This document shows, piece by piece, positions 10,577 to 21,066 of a DNA stretch of 46,825 bases. The position numbers and the translations under genes were made by a program. This DNA is from Cyclostephanos tholiformis (Eukaryota; Bacillariophyta; Thalassiosirophyceae; Thalassiosirales; Thalassiosiraceae): assembly GCA_036939975.1 (NCBI GenBank), contig JALLPB010000039.1, forward strand, positions 1 through 46,825, read 5' to 3'. Numbering within the stretch: position 1 is the stretch's first letter; each line of letters starts with the position of its first letter. The notes beneath the pieces were generated by a model. The model made no database searches. It worked only from the letters and a program-made list of their open reading frames with translations, and had not been told where the DNA came from.

Positions 10577-11116
10577 AGCTTTCACTACATGATTAGGGCC
10601 CGATTCCCACCGAAAAAAAACTTAAATGATAAGACGAGTTGTGATTGAAAAGGCAGATGGTTCGTTACGATACTCTCTAAGATTTCGTGGTCGATTAAAA
10701 TACATAAACGCATAGTGAATAAAAACGTATTGTTGTCTATTCCGATCAATATAGATTATTCTTTGTTGGTTCTTAATGTGTACTCTCTTTCTCTGAAAGC
10801 AATCCATCCCCTCAGTGGTCACTCTCCCATTAGGGTCCATGTCTGAGATTTCACTGGCACGCGTGGCTAAATCTTTACGAACACGAATTAGGTCGATACA
10901 TGTATTATTGGCATAAAGATATCGTCTTGCTTCATCTAAGTACTCATGGGTGTGTCTGATGCTAGTTTTAATACTTGTTAAACGTGATCATTTGAAGTTC
11001 TGTACAATTAATTGTAGTACTTGCTAGACGTGATCTTTCAGAGTTCTGTACAATGAACTGTTTTCAAGGGAGAACAAACTTTCTCTAGTCTCACATAAAC
11101 ACACAATAAACAGGGC
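10577..11116. other. Intergenic between convergent genes
   Basis: This 540-base stretch separates the LRR gene (+) from the BTB gene (-). A short direct repeat is visible near 10970-11060: a GTGATCWTTYRRAGTTCTGTACAAT-like segment occurs twice about 57 bases apart. I see no gene. Confidence 0.55.
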
Positions 11117-12121
11117 TTAACTGCTCTGTTGGAGAGCGGCAATCAGCATTTCCCTTGATCCATCAACATCTAACCCTTTCGAGTAAGCCTGCCAACGGAG
11201 GTCAGAGACTCGCATGCGGCTGAATTGGCCATCACGGTTCGTGGCATTGGCGCCAGTCTCCTCTCCTGCCATGGCTGTCAAAATGTCAGCAAGGATGTGT
11301 TTGGGGGCATTATCCGTCCATACCTTTTTGAGAACGTGACTCTTGTTCATCATGATGAAATCCAGTGCCGCCTCCTTCAGCAAGGCGTAATTCTTTGAGT
11401 CTGCATAGAGGAGGTGATCCATCACATTCTCGATTGTAAAAGTAATTGATTCAACATAACAAGCCTCTGCCTCCAGTTTCAGATTGAAAACGTTCAACCA
11501 ATCAGCAGCTTCCATGATGTCCTTGGTATGCGCTTTCATATCATCCTTCGCAATTGCAAACCCATACATGTACGACAGTACGAAACGAAAAGTATCCGGC
11601 GATATATTGGTGATTTGGATTGGGCTTCCAGATCTGCTCAGCTCGGAGAGAGTAGTTGAGCACTTCATCAAGATGAAATTGTGAGCGAGAAACGTATCTT
11701 GTGCAGTCTTGGTGTCTGAAATTGGAGACGTTGGCTCCTCTTGTCCGGGTCCACACAGACCGGTGAACTTCTTAACTTGTCCAATGACTCCTGGTCCGCA
11801 CAGTGTGGTCAAGTTCGTAACTTGTCCCAAGATGGACTGATTGGCGCCAGGTGTAACAGACTCCGGTTTTTCGATCACCTGAATCACGACGTCGGCAGAT
11901 TTCTCATCCATGAAAAGATTTCGAATCAATTGGCACGCGGAAGGGTTCTCTGGAATGAATGTAGGTGGGGCAGTTCTGGTTTCATCACCCTCGGACGAAG
12001 CTAAGATGATGCTATCATTTGAGAGGGACTCCTTGGACTCCTTGGACTCATTAACTCTTTTGTTGAGGGACGCCTTACGCCTTGAGATTTCGTAGACACT
12101 AACAAGGGACATGATAGCCAA
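11117..12121 (-). CDS. BTB/POZ-domain protein with C-terminal SAP-like motif
   Basis: The BTB fold covers about residues 66-232 of 334. It starts at NLFMDEKSADVVIQV, continues with TFLAHNFILMKCSTTLSEL, and ends in helices around residues 200-265. A SAP-like helix pair follows at 301-332 (MRVSDLRWQAYSKGLDVDG). BTB proteins commonly act as adaptors for cullin-3 ubiquitin ligases; that role is inferred here. An internal duplication, LTTLCGPG and FTGLCGPG (about 98-126), sits in the first BTB loop. Related proteins of this kind usually have an MATH domain before the BTB; this copy begins with only a short basic and Ser-rich leader. The neighbouring minus-strand gene at 13.5-14.6 kb has the MATH half. 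One exon; the start is the first Met of the frame. Confidence 0.85.
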   Translation of the reverse strand: MAIMSLVSVYEISRRKASLNKRVNESKESKESLSNDSIILASSEGDETRTAPPTFIPENPSACQLIRNLFMDEKSADVVIQVIEKPESVTPGANQSILGQVTNLTTLCGPGVIGQVKKFTGLCGPGQEEPTSPISDTKTAQDTFLAHNFILMKCSTTLSELSRSGSPIQITNISPDTFRFVLSYMYGFAIAKDDMKAHTKDIMEAADWLNVFNLKLEAEACYVESITFTIENVMDHLLYADSKNYALLKEAALDFIMMNKSHVLKKVWTDNAPKHILADILTAMAGEETGANATNRDGQFSRMRVSDLRWQAYSKGLDVDGSREMLIAALQQSS

Positions 12122-12573
12122 AATGCGCTGGAGAAATGTTGATAAAGGAATTTATGTGATGCGAGGTGTATGTGTTATTTCCACTTTCATTCCATCATCT
12201 CCCTGCTATCCCTCCTGCTTGTTGTAACTGTGTTCGCGAAAAGAGGGCAGGTCTTTTCCCAGATTTTTAGTACTATTGGTTCCTACATGCGAAATGTCGC
12301 TACAGCGATGCAGCTTATCGTACTCTACGAACGAAAATATCTTAACGCTCGAACTCCCTCCCACAATTTCCCTCCCACATGTTGTAATACCTGTCCCTGT
12401 CACCCTACTAATACCCCCGCGTCGTCCAGGCAGTATGGTTGGTACTACCACCGGGAATGCGATGATGCGCCTGTGATCATACTGTCATCAAACGAACCGA
12501 GTAAAGGGAGAGGAGAGAGGAGCAATTACGTGACGATGACGAGAGAGCTTCTTCGATCAGGAAGAATGCCTGT
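12122..12573. other. Intergenic, probable BTB promoter side
   Basis: No supported gene. The region upstream of the BTB start is pyrimidine-rich. Open frames here lack domains and are probably chance. Confidence 0.45.
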
Positions 12574-12975
12574 CCGTCGAGATCGGCAGCCACGCCGTGA
12601 AACGGCCACGTCGAACCTCCATTTCGACGCACATGTCGACGCGACGAGACGGCTGGTGTAAGGGGGACACGGACGGTGGCGACGGTGGCGGTCCTACCAC
12701 AGCAGCCATCGCGGGGACGATCCCACTCCACTGTGATCGCTGTCATTGTCTGATGTGTCGGGGTGGTTGTGTGTGTCTGGGGGGGATTGATCCGCACCTT
12801 CGGGGGAAGCGAATGTCGCATTATGACTCAGGACACTGGAACGTCACCGATGTTCACAAATTGACCGCGGGTCATTGCCGCTCGCCGAAAGAGCATCCCA
12901 TTCAAACCTTTCCGCGGCGTGCGTCCAAACGACATGATTTCGTTGGTACGAAGTGATTTGAGGAAGTCTATTTCT
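12574..12975 (+). pseudogene. Decayed, internally deleted copy of the LRR gene
   Basis: Three blocks match the LRR gene in the same order and orientation. 12574-12604 matches 9439-9469 (CGGCARYCACGCCGTG core). 12786-12857 matches about 9818-9900 (ATTCGCACCTT and GACGTCACCGGCGTTCAC in the intact gene). 12925-12950 matches 10067-10092, encoding RPNDMISLVR against LPDDVISLVR. The spacing between blocks is shorter than in the intact gene, so parts are deleted, and no single frame spans the blocks. It is most simply a dead tandem paralogue. The match was judged by eye. Confidence 0.55.
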
Positions 12976-13533
12976 ATGCATGAACTTGCTAGAGATTGGA
13001 CTGAATGGAGGGGGTGGGGTGCTTATAATTGTGCCCGTTTCATTGGATCAGCTTCATTTGTTAGAACGGTGAAGGCAAATGGTTCACTTGTAATTGATAA
13101 GGTTAGTGGAGATGGAGCGATGTGATGAAATGTTAACAACTTCGTCGGGTGGAGTGTGATTCATCTTTACTTAAACAAATGCTTTCCCGTCTCCTCAAAA
13201 ATCATTTTGCGTCCGCACACGACGGGAATCATACGAGTGTAAAGTAGAAGTTAGGCTTATCTACAATTTTGCTGGGCTGAGTACTTAATCAAATAGCTGA
13301 CTCTCTGATAGGGATGGCCTATCGATCATCCCCCCCTTGGTCAACGAGGGACCACCACTGCCGAGGGTATCCTCCTCAGTGGCACTGGCGCAGGACCTGA
13401 AGGCACTTGACACACACACCTTGCTCTCCTTGGCGCGATTCCTCCAGTAATCGTTGAGAGATTCCCCCTGCCACTGCTGCGGATGCTCCCGACGATCAGA
13501 TGCCTGGTGCTCACTCTCCCACTGTGATCCCGG
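12976..13533. other. Intergenic
   Basis: No gene supported. Frame fragments continue from the LRR-like relic until about 13125 but without recognisable repeats. Confidence 0.5.
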
Positions 13534-14616
13534 TCATTTCACTCCTCCGTCTTCATCTGCCAATCTGGAGCGGCTCATCAACCTGTCCACTCTATTGCTG
13601 TCATGCTGCTGACTCTTGCTCCTCGACCTGAGGCCCTGCCGTGGAACACCGTCCTTCCCCCCATGTCGATGAGCATGGAACCGAGCCAACGAAGTATCAG
13701 CCAATTCCATCAAATTGTTCGCCCAGTGCTTCTCCACCCAAATCAATATGTCCATTGTCTCCTCATCCTCAAACATACCTTGCATGTTCTCTTGGGTGTA
13801 CTGGGGAGGGTTTGGCTTGTCCAGTTTGGTCAGATCCCTTGTTTGCACCTCAATGACCAATGTCCCATCTACCAGTGATTTTATGATTTTTGATCGCTTC
13901 AAAAAATTGTAGATCATCGCCCTTTTGCCGGATGTCGATGAATGACTAGACGTGCCACCCACCTCCCTGCCCATATCATCCTTGACGCAGAAGCCAAATA
14001 AAATATTGATGTTCATTTTATTGTAGAGAACGATGGACTTCATCCCGTTGGCTTCATCGGCATAATTTTCACCACCTGGATAAATCCCCATGCGCCATTG
14101 GTGACTGCCCAAGCATACAAAGTCATCCGTGCAAGCAAGGTGACCTCGCTCAGCCAAATGTTGAGAGTAACTAAGCGGCAAGGTGATTGCCATTGAGAAT
14201 TAGACAAAAGGTTGTTCTAAGTATTAATGGCAATAGCGTGCCCTGCTGGTGAGAATGCATAAGCTGCACTCTCGACTAAGCTACGTGGACTAACATATGT
14301 AGGAACTACATATGGTGTTGCGTAGTAATCAGGTATCNTGCACTCTCGACTAAGCTACGTGGACTAACATATGTAGGAACTACATATGGTGTTGCGTAGT
14401 AATCAGGTATCGGTATCGTAGGTACCTGTATGTGTGACGTGGCACTCTGTTCTCTAGGTACTCTAGGTAAGGGTACATTACGTACGTATCCCTGGGGGAG
14501 AGTTCCAACACCAAAAGGCCCGCAAAATCATGAAAGTAGATGTACGTCCTGGTCCACTCCTGGAATCCAGGCGATGGTTTCCCAGCGTGAACTGTCACGG
14601 CATGATGATCTGTCAT
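13534..14616 (-). CDS. MATH-domain protein, two exons, truncated BTB
   Basis: Exon 1 (14616-14486) encodes an MATH-type start, KPSPGFQEWTRTYIYFHDF. Exon 2 (14170-13534) continues with FVCLGSHQWRMGIYPGG, ADEANGMKSIVLYNK and FGFCVKDDMGREV, the conserved strands of the MATH (TRAF-like) substrate-binding fold. Splicing GTACGT to CTTAG joins the phases exactly and gives 255 residues. After the MATH domain comes the first strand of a BTB domain (GMFEDEETMDILIWVEK), but the rest is missing and is replaced by an Arg/Ser/Gln-rich tail. It is therefore either a shortened family member or a gene damaged at its 3' end. The intron contains the N at 14338 and its flanking duplication. Role inferred: substrate adaptor for a cullin-3 ligase. 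Confidence 0.6.
14171..14485 (-). other. Intron of the MATH gene (inflated by assembly)
   Basis: Donor GTACGT and acceptor CTTAG, phase 2. The 315-base length includes a 73-base duplicate plus one N, so the true intron is probably about 241 bases. Confidence 0.5.
14265..14411. repeat. Exact 73-bp direct duplication flanking an N
   Basis: Bases 14265-14337 and 14339-14411 are identical by eye, with the single N at 14338 between them. This is what a scaffolder leaves when two overlapping contig ends are not merged. Each copy contains a perfect 9-bp palindrome arm pair (14294-14302 and 14306-14314). Confidence 0.85.
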
Positions 14617-15414
14617 ATTGAGTATTCTGCTGGCAAATGATGAATGGTCAACCCTAGAGGAATGCCAATGTACCTAGATATGAAATTGTCCAAAGCGTTT
14701 CACCTAAGGAGAAAGGTTGTGGAATGGTAGGGCTTCCGCTATGAAGAGAGGAAGCGAATGCAACAATGATGAAGAAAGATAAATTATGAGCTTATTTTAA
14801 TGCTTAAAAGTGATCTCAATTGGAGGTCAAGGAACATGTGTTTTGCGTAGGATTCCATGCAATTCTCATATGTCTGATGCACATACTCGGAGTTGGCATT
14901 TCATCAGCTCAGAGATATCACCACATCCATACTAGAGTCTACGTATGGGGATGGCGTTGAATGGGATATAACTTTAATTCCTATTCGTATGTGCCGGTAT
15001 GAATTCCACTGATTCCTCCGGCAATATCTTTTCGACTGCAAGATATCCAACCGGCTGAGGTGTTGATTATTTCCACGTGGGAATATCATATAGTACGTGG
15101 TCGTCTTCTACCACATGTATGGATCTGACATCTGCTTCTATCGTTGAAGCGGATCCGAATATTTGAAAGCATGCTGGCACTCTCTGACTCACATCGGCGA
15201 TTGGCTAATTTAGCGAATCGTGACTTTTAGCGAGGATGTTTCCTGCCAAAAAGCCATGGCCTATGACAAAAATTGGTGCTCTCCTCTTTCCCGCCATATT
15301 TGTGATATTTTTTGTCTCGCTAGCTCTCTCGGCTTCATCAGTTCACATCTCACATGTTTTGTCCCTTTGTGTGTTATCCCCGGTGCAACATAAAACCAAT
15401 GACAACCAAGCACC
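14617..15414. other. Intergenic upstream of MATH gene and MCM6
   Basis: Divergent spacer of about 800 bases. A short frame at 15236-15418 encodes a hydrophobic 60-residue peptide whose TGA overlaps the MCM6 ATG; I treat it as a possible upstream ORF, not a gene. Otherwise nothing is recognised. Confidence 0.5.
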
Positions 15415-18400
15415 ATGATCTCCGCCGCGCCCAACAATCCACGCAATGACAGGAACAACAGCAACAGTCGACTGCCCCCCTCCACGCGAAATGACGGCGG
15501 CGGCATCGACGATGGCGAGCCCTCGTCGCGTAACCCACCCCGTCTCGCCACGCCCACCCGCGGCGACGGCGACGGAGACTACGACTACGACGACGCTTCC
15601 GTGGCCCGCGCTGCCGCGGAGGTGTCGGTGATGCCCCCCCCCGGTCCTGGTCTGGGTCCTGGACTCGACGGAGGGGGTGGGAGGAGGGTCGCTCCCCTTG
15701 GCGCCGAGGCTGCCGCCGCCGCCATCCAGGGCACGTCCGGGGGGGAAGGCGGGGAGGCGTCGGCGTTCGAGGTGGTGGACGAGGGGGGGGAGCTCGTCAG
15801 GGTCAGATTCCACGAGTTCCTCGTCAATTAGTGAGTCTTGTTCCTTTGTTCGCCTTCTTCCTCTTCCGCTTGCGATTGTTGATATCGTCGCTGTATGAGA
15901 CGCGTGCGATTGATACATCAACAGTAGATTCCATCTTCCTAACCTGTTTTCTGAAAAATCCGCGATGGATACTTTCTCCGAATAGCTCCGAAATCGTCAC
16001 AGAACTGCCCGTCGACCAGGATGAAAATGACGCCATGGACGAAGACATCGACGATGACGATGCCAACCCCCAAGCGAAGACGCATCAGTACTTTCCCTAC
16101 CTCGAACAGGCCGCGCAGATCGCGAGGCGGCAGCTCAAATCCGCCTCGTCCAACCTCTCGAACGCGGCGGTTGGGTACGACGACGAAGATGACGGAGACG
16201 ATTCCGACCTATCGTCGTTCTCGAGCACCATCTGCGTCAACTACCGCCACCTCCTCTCCTACGATGCGGACCTCGCCGAGGCCGTGGAGGCGGAGTACGT
16301 GCGATTCGAACCGCACATACGACGAGCGGCGAAAAAGTTCGTGCTGGACTGCCATCCCGAGCTGGACCGCGCGTCCGCGGGCGGGGTCATGAAGGACGGT
16401 GGCGTCGCATCGTCGTACTTCGTCGCGATGTACAACGCCCCGACCGTTCTGCCTGTTCGCGCTCTGAGGACGGCCACGATCGGGCGATTCGCGGCGATCT
16501 CCGGCACCGTCACACGCTCGTCGGACGTGCGACCGGAGTTGCTCGTCGGTTCGTTCCGATGTCAGAAGTGCGGACTGGTTGCGCCCGACGTCCCTCAGCA
16601 GTATCACCTCACGAGGCCGCCGCTTTGTCGCAATCCGCGCTGTCAGAATCGCAGTCCGGGAGATTTTCACCTGGAGTTATCCGGTCCCGGAGGAGGAGGA
16701 GGGGGGGGGGGAGGCGACGGCGACAACTCCAGCGGAGGAGGGAGCGAGTTCGTCGATTGGCAGAGGCTGCGGGTGCAGGAAAACGCCGACGAAATCCCGC
16801 CGGGATCCATGCCGCGTACGATCGACGTCGTACTCAGGAACGAGATGGTCGAGCGAGCCAAACCGGGTGATCGCGTTGTCCTGACGGGTAGCCTCGTGGT
16901 CGTGCCCGACGGCAGCGCGCTGGCGCGCGCGGGGGAGGCGGCGAGGGCGTCATCGTCGGCGTCCGCTGGCAACCTACGGGCCGGGAGGGAGGCGGCGTCG
17001 GGGGGCGGGGGGGGAGTGCGCGGCCTCGCGGCGCTGGGCGTGCGGGAGCTCACGTACCGCACGTGTTTCGTGGCGTGCTGCGTCCTGCCTTCGGACGTAG
17101 CCGAGCGCATCCGACGGCGAAGCGAGGGAACGACGTTGCACGGTGGCCATGACGGGTTCGTCAACGAGAGTTGGCTATTTGGCATGGGGGCCGATGTGGC
17201 CGACAGTCCGAAGACGGCACAGGAGGTGGCGATGGAATTCACCGAGAATGAAAAGGAGGAGATACGCAGGATGAAGGGTATGAGTCGTTTGTACGATAAG
17301 GTGCGTCTTGCGTTACACTTTGGTTTGATTCTTGTTCGTTGTTTTGTAACTTTTTTGCTCAAAGTTGACTCCATATCTTCCTCATCGTTACCCTCTAAAG
17401 CTGGCGGACTCCATCGCGCCGGCGACCTTCGGCCACCAGGAGGTTAAACGTGGAATTCTCCTCATGCTCCTCTCTGGCGTCCATAAAACCACATCCGAGG
17501 GCATTCGCTTACGCGGAGACATTAACGTATGCATCGTCGGAGATCCATCGACGGCGAAGTCTCAATTCCTCAAATTCGTTCATTCCTTCCTGCCCGATAG
17601 GTGCGTCTACACATCGGGGAAGGCAGCAAGTGCAGCAGGGTTGACCGCCGCTGTCACGCGTGATCAGGACACGGGCGACTTTTGCATAGAAGCCGGAGCC
17701 CTGATGCTGGCGGACAACGGCGTGTGCTGCATCGATGAATTCGACAAGATGGACCCTCACGATCAGGTCGCAATTCACGAGGCCATGGAGCAGCAGACCA
17801 TCAGCATCACCAAAGCTGGGATAACCGCGACGTTGAATGCACGAGCTTCGATTTTGGCCGCGGCGAATCCCATATACGGACGTTACGATCGATCCAAGAC
17901 CTTGAGGGCCAACGTCCAACTTTCGGCGCCAATATTGAGTCGGTTTGATCTTTTCTTCGTGGTATTGGACGAATGTGATGATGTAGCGGATTACAATGTC
18001 GCCAAGCACATAATAGATGTGCACCGTTGCGACGAAGCCGTGGTCGATCCGCCGTTCTCGCCACAGCAAATGCTGCGCTACATCCGGTTCGCGCGGACGT
18101 TGAATCCCCAAATCACCGAAGAGAGCCGACGCGTTCTGGTCGACTGCTACCGCAAGCTTCGACAGGGAGATACCATGGGACGCAGCCGCACAGCGTATCG
18201 GATCACCGTGCGACAGCTTGAGTCATTGATTCGGCTTTCGGAGGCACTGGCCAGGCTCCATTGCGATGATTTTGTCCGGCCAAGCTACGTGAGGGAGGCG
18301 TTCCGACTTTTGCGGAAGAGTATCATTCATGTTGAGACGGAAGATGTGACATTTGATGAGGGTGAAGAGTTTGACGACGGACCTCCAGATGATAATGTGG

Positions 18401-18870
18401 GAAATGGAGGTGATGCTAATGCGCCACCGCCGCCAGACGCTGCAACATGCGACATGGAGGTAGATAACGAAGCAACTAATGATTCCTCCCAGCGACAACC
18501 ACCGAAATCTAGCAAGATCAAGAAAGTTAAGAAGAAGACTCAAATCTCATTCGAGCAATACGAAACAATCTCCAATGCCATCGCAACTTATTTACGTTCC
18601 CGAGAATCCGAGGCGGAACGAGTCGAAGGCGAAGGAGACGGCGACGAATCGACCTACTTGACTTGGGGTAAGGTCGTTGATTGGTACTTAGAACAATGCA
18701 AATCGACCATCGGGGATTCGATGGAAGAATTGAATCACATGCGGAAGCTGACGAACTTGGTCCTGCGGCGACTTGTGAAAGTTGATCATGTCCTAGTGGT
18801 AATCGGAAATTACGACATTCCTGAGCTGGAGCGAAAGCTGGCCGTCCATCCAAATTATGTCGTTGGGTAA
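15415..18870 (+). CDS. MCM6: MCM6, subunit of the replicative helicase
   Basis: Subunit of the MCM2-7 ring that unwinds DNA at replication forks. Exons 15415-15830, 15986-17300 and 17401-18870 join in frame to 1,066 residues. The C4 zinc site is visible (FRCQKCGLVAPD, LCRNPRCQN). The ATPase core has Walker A GDPSTAKS at 624-631 (K630), Walker B CIDEFDKM with D689/E690, and the arginine finger SRFD (R758). FVDWQRLRVQENADEIPPGS and LGVRELTYR before the core are MCM6-type, as is the winged-helix-like C-terminus after residue about 930. It is longer than human MCM6 (821 residues) because of a Gly/Pro/acidic N-terminal leader, a Gly-rich insert in the zinc region, an Ala/Ser/Gly insert and an acidic linker before the C-terminal domain. 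The start is fixed by an in-frame stop 5 codons upstream. Nuclear. Confidence 0.95.
15831..15985 (+). other. MCM6 intron 1
   Basis: GTGAGT donor and AATAG acceptor, 155 bases, phase 2. It joins EFLVN to YSEIV and keeps the total exon length a multiple of three. Confidence 0.75.
17301..17400 (+). other. MCM6 intron 2
   Basis: GTGCGT donor and TAAAG acceptor, 100 bases, phase 0. It joins MSRLYDK to LADSIAP, the expected continuous MCM6 sequence. Confidence 0.85.
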
Positions 18871-19250
18871 TATTGTTCGAGTACATAACGCGAGCCCATG
18901 CCATCGATGATGTTGATTGTCTAGTGCTCTCATCAACATGTCATCATATTTGCATAATTATCCTCTCTTGTGACGAGGGCGAACTTATCCCTCACTGAAT
19001 CTGATAAGAATTTAACATTAACATATATTTGATTGCGTTCTTCTAGTGCAAATGCAGCAGCTAACCAGGAGTGACGATTTGAGTAAGCAACCCATACGTG
19101 AAGAAGTCTTCGGCAATCCATCAACTAGAAGATTGATAGCATCAGAGTGTGAGATTATTCACTGTTAGCTCTAGTCAGCAACAAGCATGGTCCATGGCAC
19201 ATTTCACCTCGGGCCATTCCCCGCACAAAACCCTGTTAACGCAAAACAGT
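18871..19250. other. Intergenic between convergent genes
   Basis: This stretch holds the 3' ends of MCM6 (+) and the amidase (-). No gene or repeat is seen. Confidence 0.6.
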
Positions 19251-20819
19251 TCAGCAGGCTTCTCCAGCACAGCAAGAGAGCAGAGAATTGTCATCTCCGG
19301 AAGGCTCAACATTTGAGGGCCAATCGAAAATTTCATGGTAGGCCTGCGCCAGGAGCAAAGTCTTGGCATCGTCTCCACGTCGAGCGAAGAGCTGAATGCC
19401 CATGGGCAATCCATTTTTACCAAAACCCGCCGGAATGGTAGTACACGGCAGCCCACCGAGCGTAACGGGGACGCAAATTTGCATCCATCGGTGATAGGTG
19501 TCCATGCGCGCTCCGCCAACCTCTCTCGGCCACTTATCATCTTTGGGAAAAGGAAATAGCTGAGCGCTGGGCAAAGCAAGGGCGTCGTAATTGTCGAAGA
19601 GGGTATGCAGGCGCTTGGCATACTCGTCGCGTATGTTCTTGGCTCGCAAAAGCTCCTCGTCGGATACCCGCAGACCTTCCTCGATTTCCCACCGTAGCTC
19701 TTCCTTGATCGGAGACTCATCGCCGAGGAGGGCAACCATGTCGTTCGTTGACCGCGAGAAGAGAGCGGCCACCGTGCCGCATCGTATGCGATTCCAACTA
19801 TCCCATAGTAGCTCCAGCGGAAATACTTCGTCAGTTATATCATCGACGACGGCGCCCTCCTCTACCAATCGACCGAGCGCGATGCGACAAATATCGTCCA
19901 CCCCATCCTCGAATGGCAACTTTCGACCCCAATCTCCCAGCCACCCTATGCGCATTTTTTTCGTGTTAATTTCGTCGCGCAATACTACACTCGAATCGAA
20001 GTTATCCCTCCCCGCCATGGTTTCCAGCAGCATGGCGCAGTCCATGGGAGTTCTCGCTATCGGACCCGCCGTGGACGTCGGGTACGGCAACGGGTTCCTC
20101 GGGGATGATGCCCGCGGCACGCGTATCATCCCCGCCGTCGGTCGATGGGAGTATACATTGTTCCACCCGGCGGGATTGCGCAACGATCCCATCATATCCG
20201 TGCCGTCCGCGACGCATAGCATACGCGTCGACACGGCCACGCCGGCCCCGCCGCTGCTACCGCCGGCGCTCCTCGTCAGATCGAACGGATTCAACGTCGT
20301 ACCCCACCGCTCGTTGTGCGTGTGCGATCCGATTCCATATTCCGGCGTGTTCGTCTTGCCGATGACGACCGCGCCAGCACGGACCATATTCTCCACGTGA
20401 CGGTCGTTGAATTTCGGCACGAAGTTCGCGGACAGTCGACTGCCGCCCATGGTGGTGGGTATCCCCGCGGCGTTGGACACGTCCTTGATCGCGATGGGTA
20501 TGCCGTGGAGCCAACCGCGACGACGATCGGTCCGATCCGCGCGTCGGGCCTCCTCCATTAGATCCTCCCTATCCCGAAGGAGAATCATCGCATTGCATCG
20601 AGGATTGACCTCGTCGACTCGATCCAGGGTGGCCTTCATGAGCTCGGCGCAGGAGACAGTCCTCGATTCGATGGCCCGAGATAGCGCAATTGCGTCTAGG
20701 TTCAAGATGCCATCCATGGCATTATCCCTCGACGACGCGAAGCACCCCGCGAGGATGACGCGTTCGAGGACCAACAGCCATACCGAAATCGTCCAACGAA
20801 AGAATGGTGACCGTGGCAT
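19251..20819 (-). CDS. Amidase-signature family hydrolase
   Basis: Ser-cis-Ser-Lys amidohydrolase acting on an unknown amide. The triad is complete: K112 (IPIAIKDV), cis-Ser S188 (SAGGSSGGAG) and nucleophile S212 (DGTDMMGSLRNPAGW), again 24 residues apart. FGKNGLPMGIQLFARRG near the C-terminus is typical of the family. At 522 residues it is a single compact domain without the insertions seen in the GatA here. The nucleophile loop reads MMGS rather than TGGS, as in generic amidases rather than GatA. The N-terminus is a hydrophobic signal-like segment ending AGC-FASS, which resembles the Ala-Phe motif of diatom plastid preproteins. Its bacterial look suggests old transfer from bacteria, which I cannot test here. 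Divergent from the NDUFAF7 gene. Confidence 0.88.
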   Translation of the reverse strand: MPRSPFFRWTISVWLLVLERVILAGCFASSRDNAMDGILNLDAIALSRAIESRTVSCAELMKATLDRVDEVNPRCNAMILLRDREDLMEEARRADRTDRRRGWLHGIPIAIKDVSNAAGIPTTMGGSRLSANFVPKFNDRHVENMVRAGAVVIGKTNTPEYGIGSHTHNERWGTTLNPFDLTRSAGGSSGGAGVAVSTRMLCVADGTDMMGSLRNPAGWNNVYSHRPTAGMIRVPRASSPRNPLPYPTSTAGPIARTPMDCAMLLETMAGRDNFDSSVVLRDEINTKKMRIGWLGDWGRKLPFEDGVDDICRIALGRLVEEGAVVDDITDEVFPLELLWDSWNRIRCGTVAALFSRSTNDMVALLGDESPIKEELRWEIEEGLRVSDEELLRAKNIRDEYAKRLHTLFDNYDALALPSAQLFPFPKDDKWPREVGGARMDTYHRWMQICVPVTLGGLPCTTIPAGFGKNGLPMGIQLFARRGDDAKTLLLAQAYHEIFDWPSNVEPSGDDNSLLSCCAGEAC

Positions 20820-21066
20820 CGTTGATCCGCGAGCTAGTAATCTTAATGCGATAATTCAATTACATATGATCATTGCCCCCGAGGGTCTGTATTTCCTGCA
20901 GACGATCTCAACAGGGGCGGTCCAACTCATAAAATTATATTGTCCTGTCGTGAGGAAGTATCGTAGTAGGTATAGTAGGTAGTTAGAGAAGGGTAGATGG
21001 GTAGGTACGTACGATAATTATTACTATAAACAATAAGTCGACCGCCGCCGACCGCCGCCGACGACG
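20820..21066. promoter_or_regulatory. Shared upstream region of two divergent genes
   Basis: There are 247 bases between the amidase start (-) and the NDUFAF7 start (+). Repeated GTAGGTA-like words lie at about 20960-21010, followed by an A/T-rich ATAATTATTACTATAAA stretch about 45 bases before the NDUFAF7 ATG, which could serve as a core promoter. This is not proven. Confidence 0.35.

Noticed and set aside
12170..12661. 163-codon plus-strand frame with hydrophobic start
   Set aside because: It runs into the LRR-like relic, has no family match I know, and its composition is not coding-like.
16667..17374. 235-codon minus-strand frame
   Set aside because: It lies antisense to MCM6 exon 2 and has no domain.
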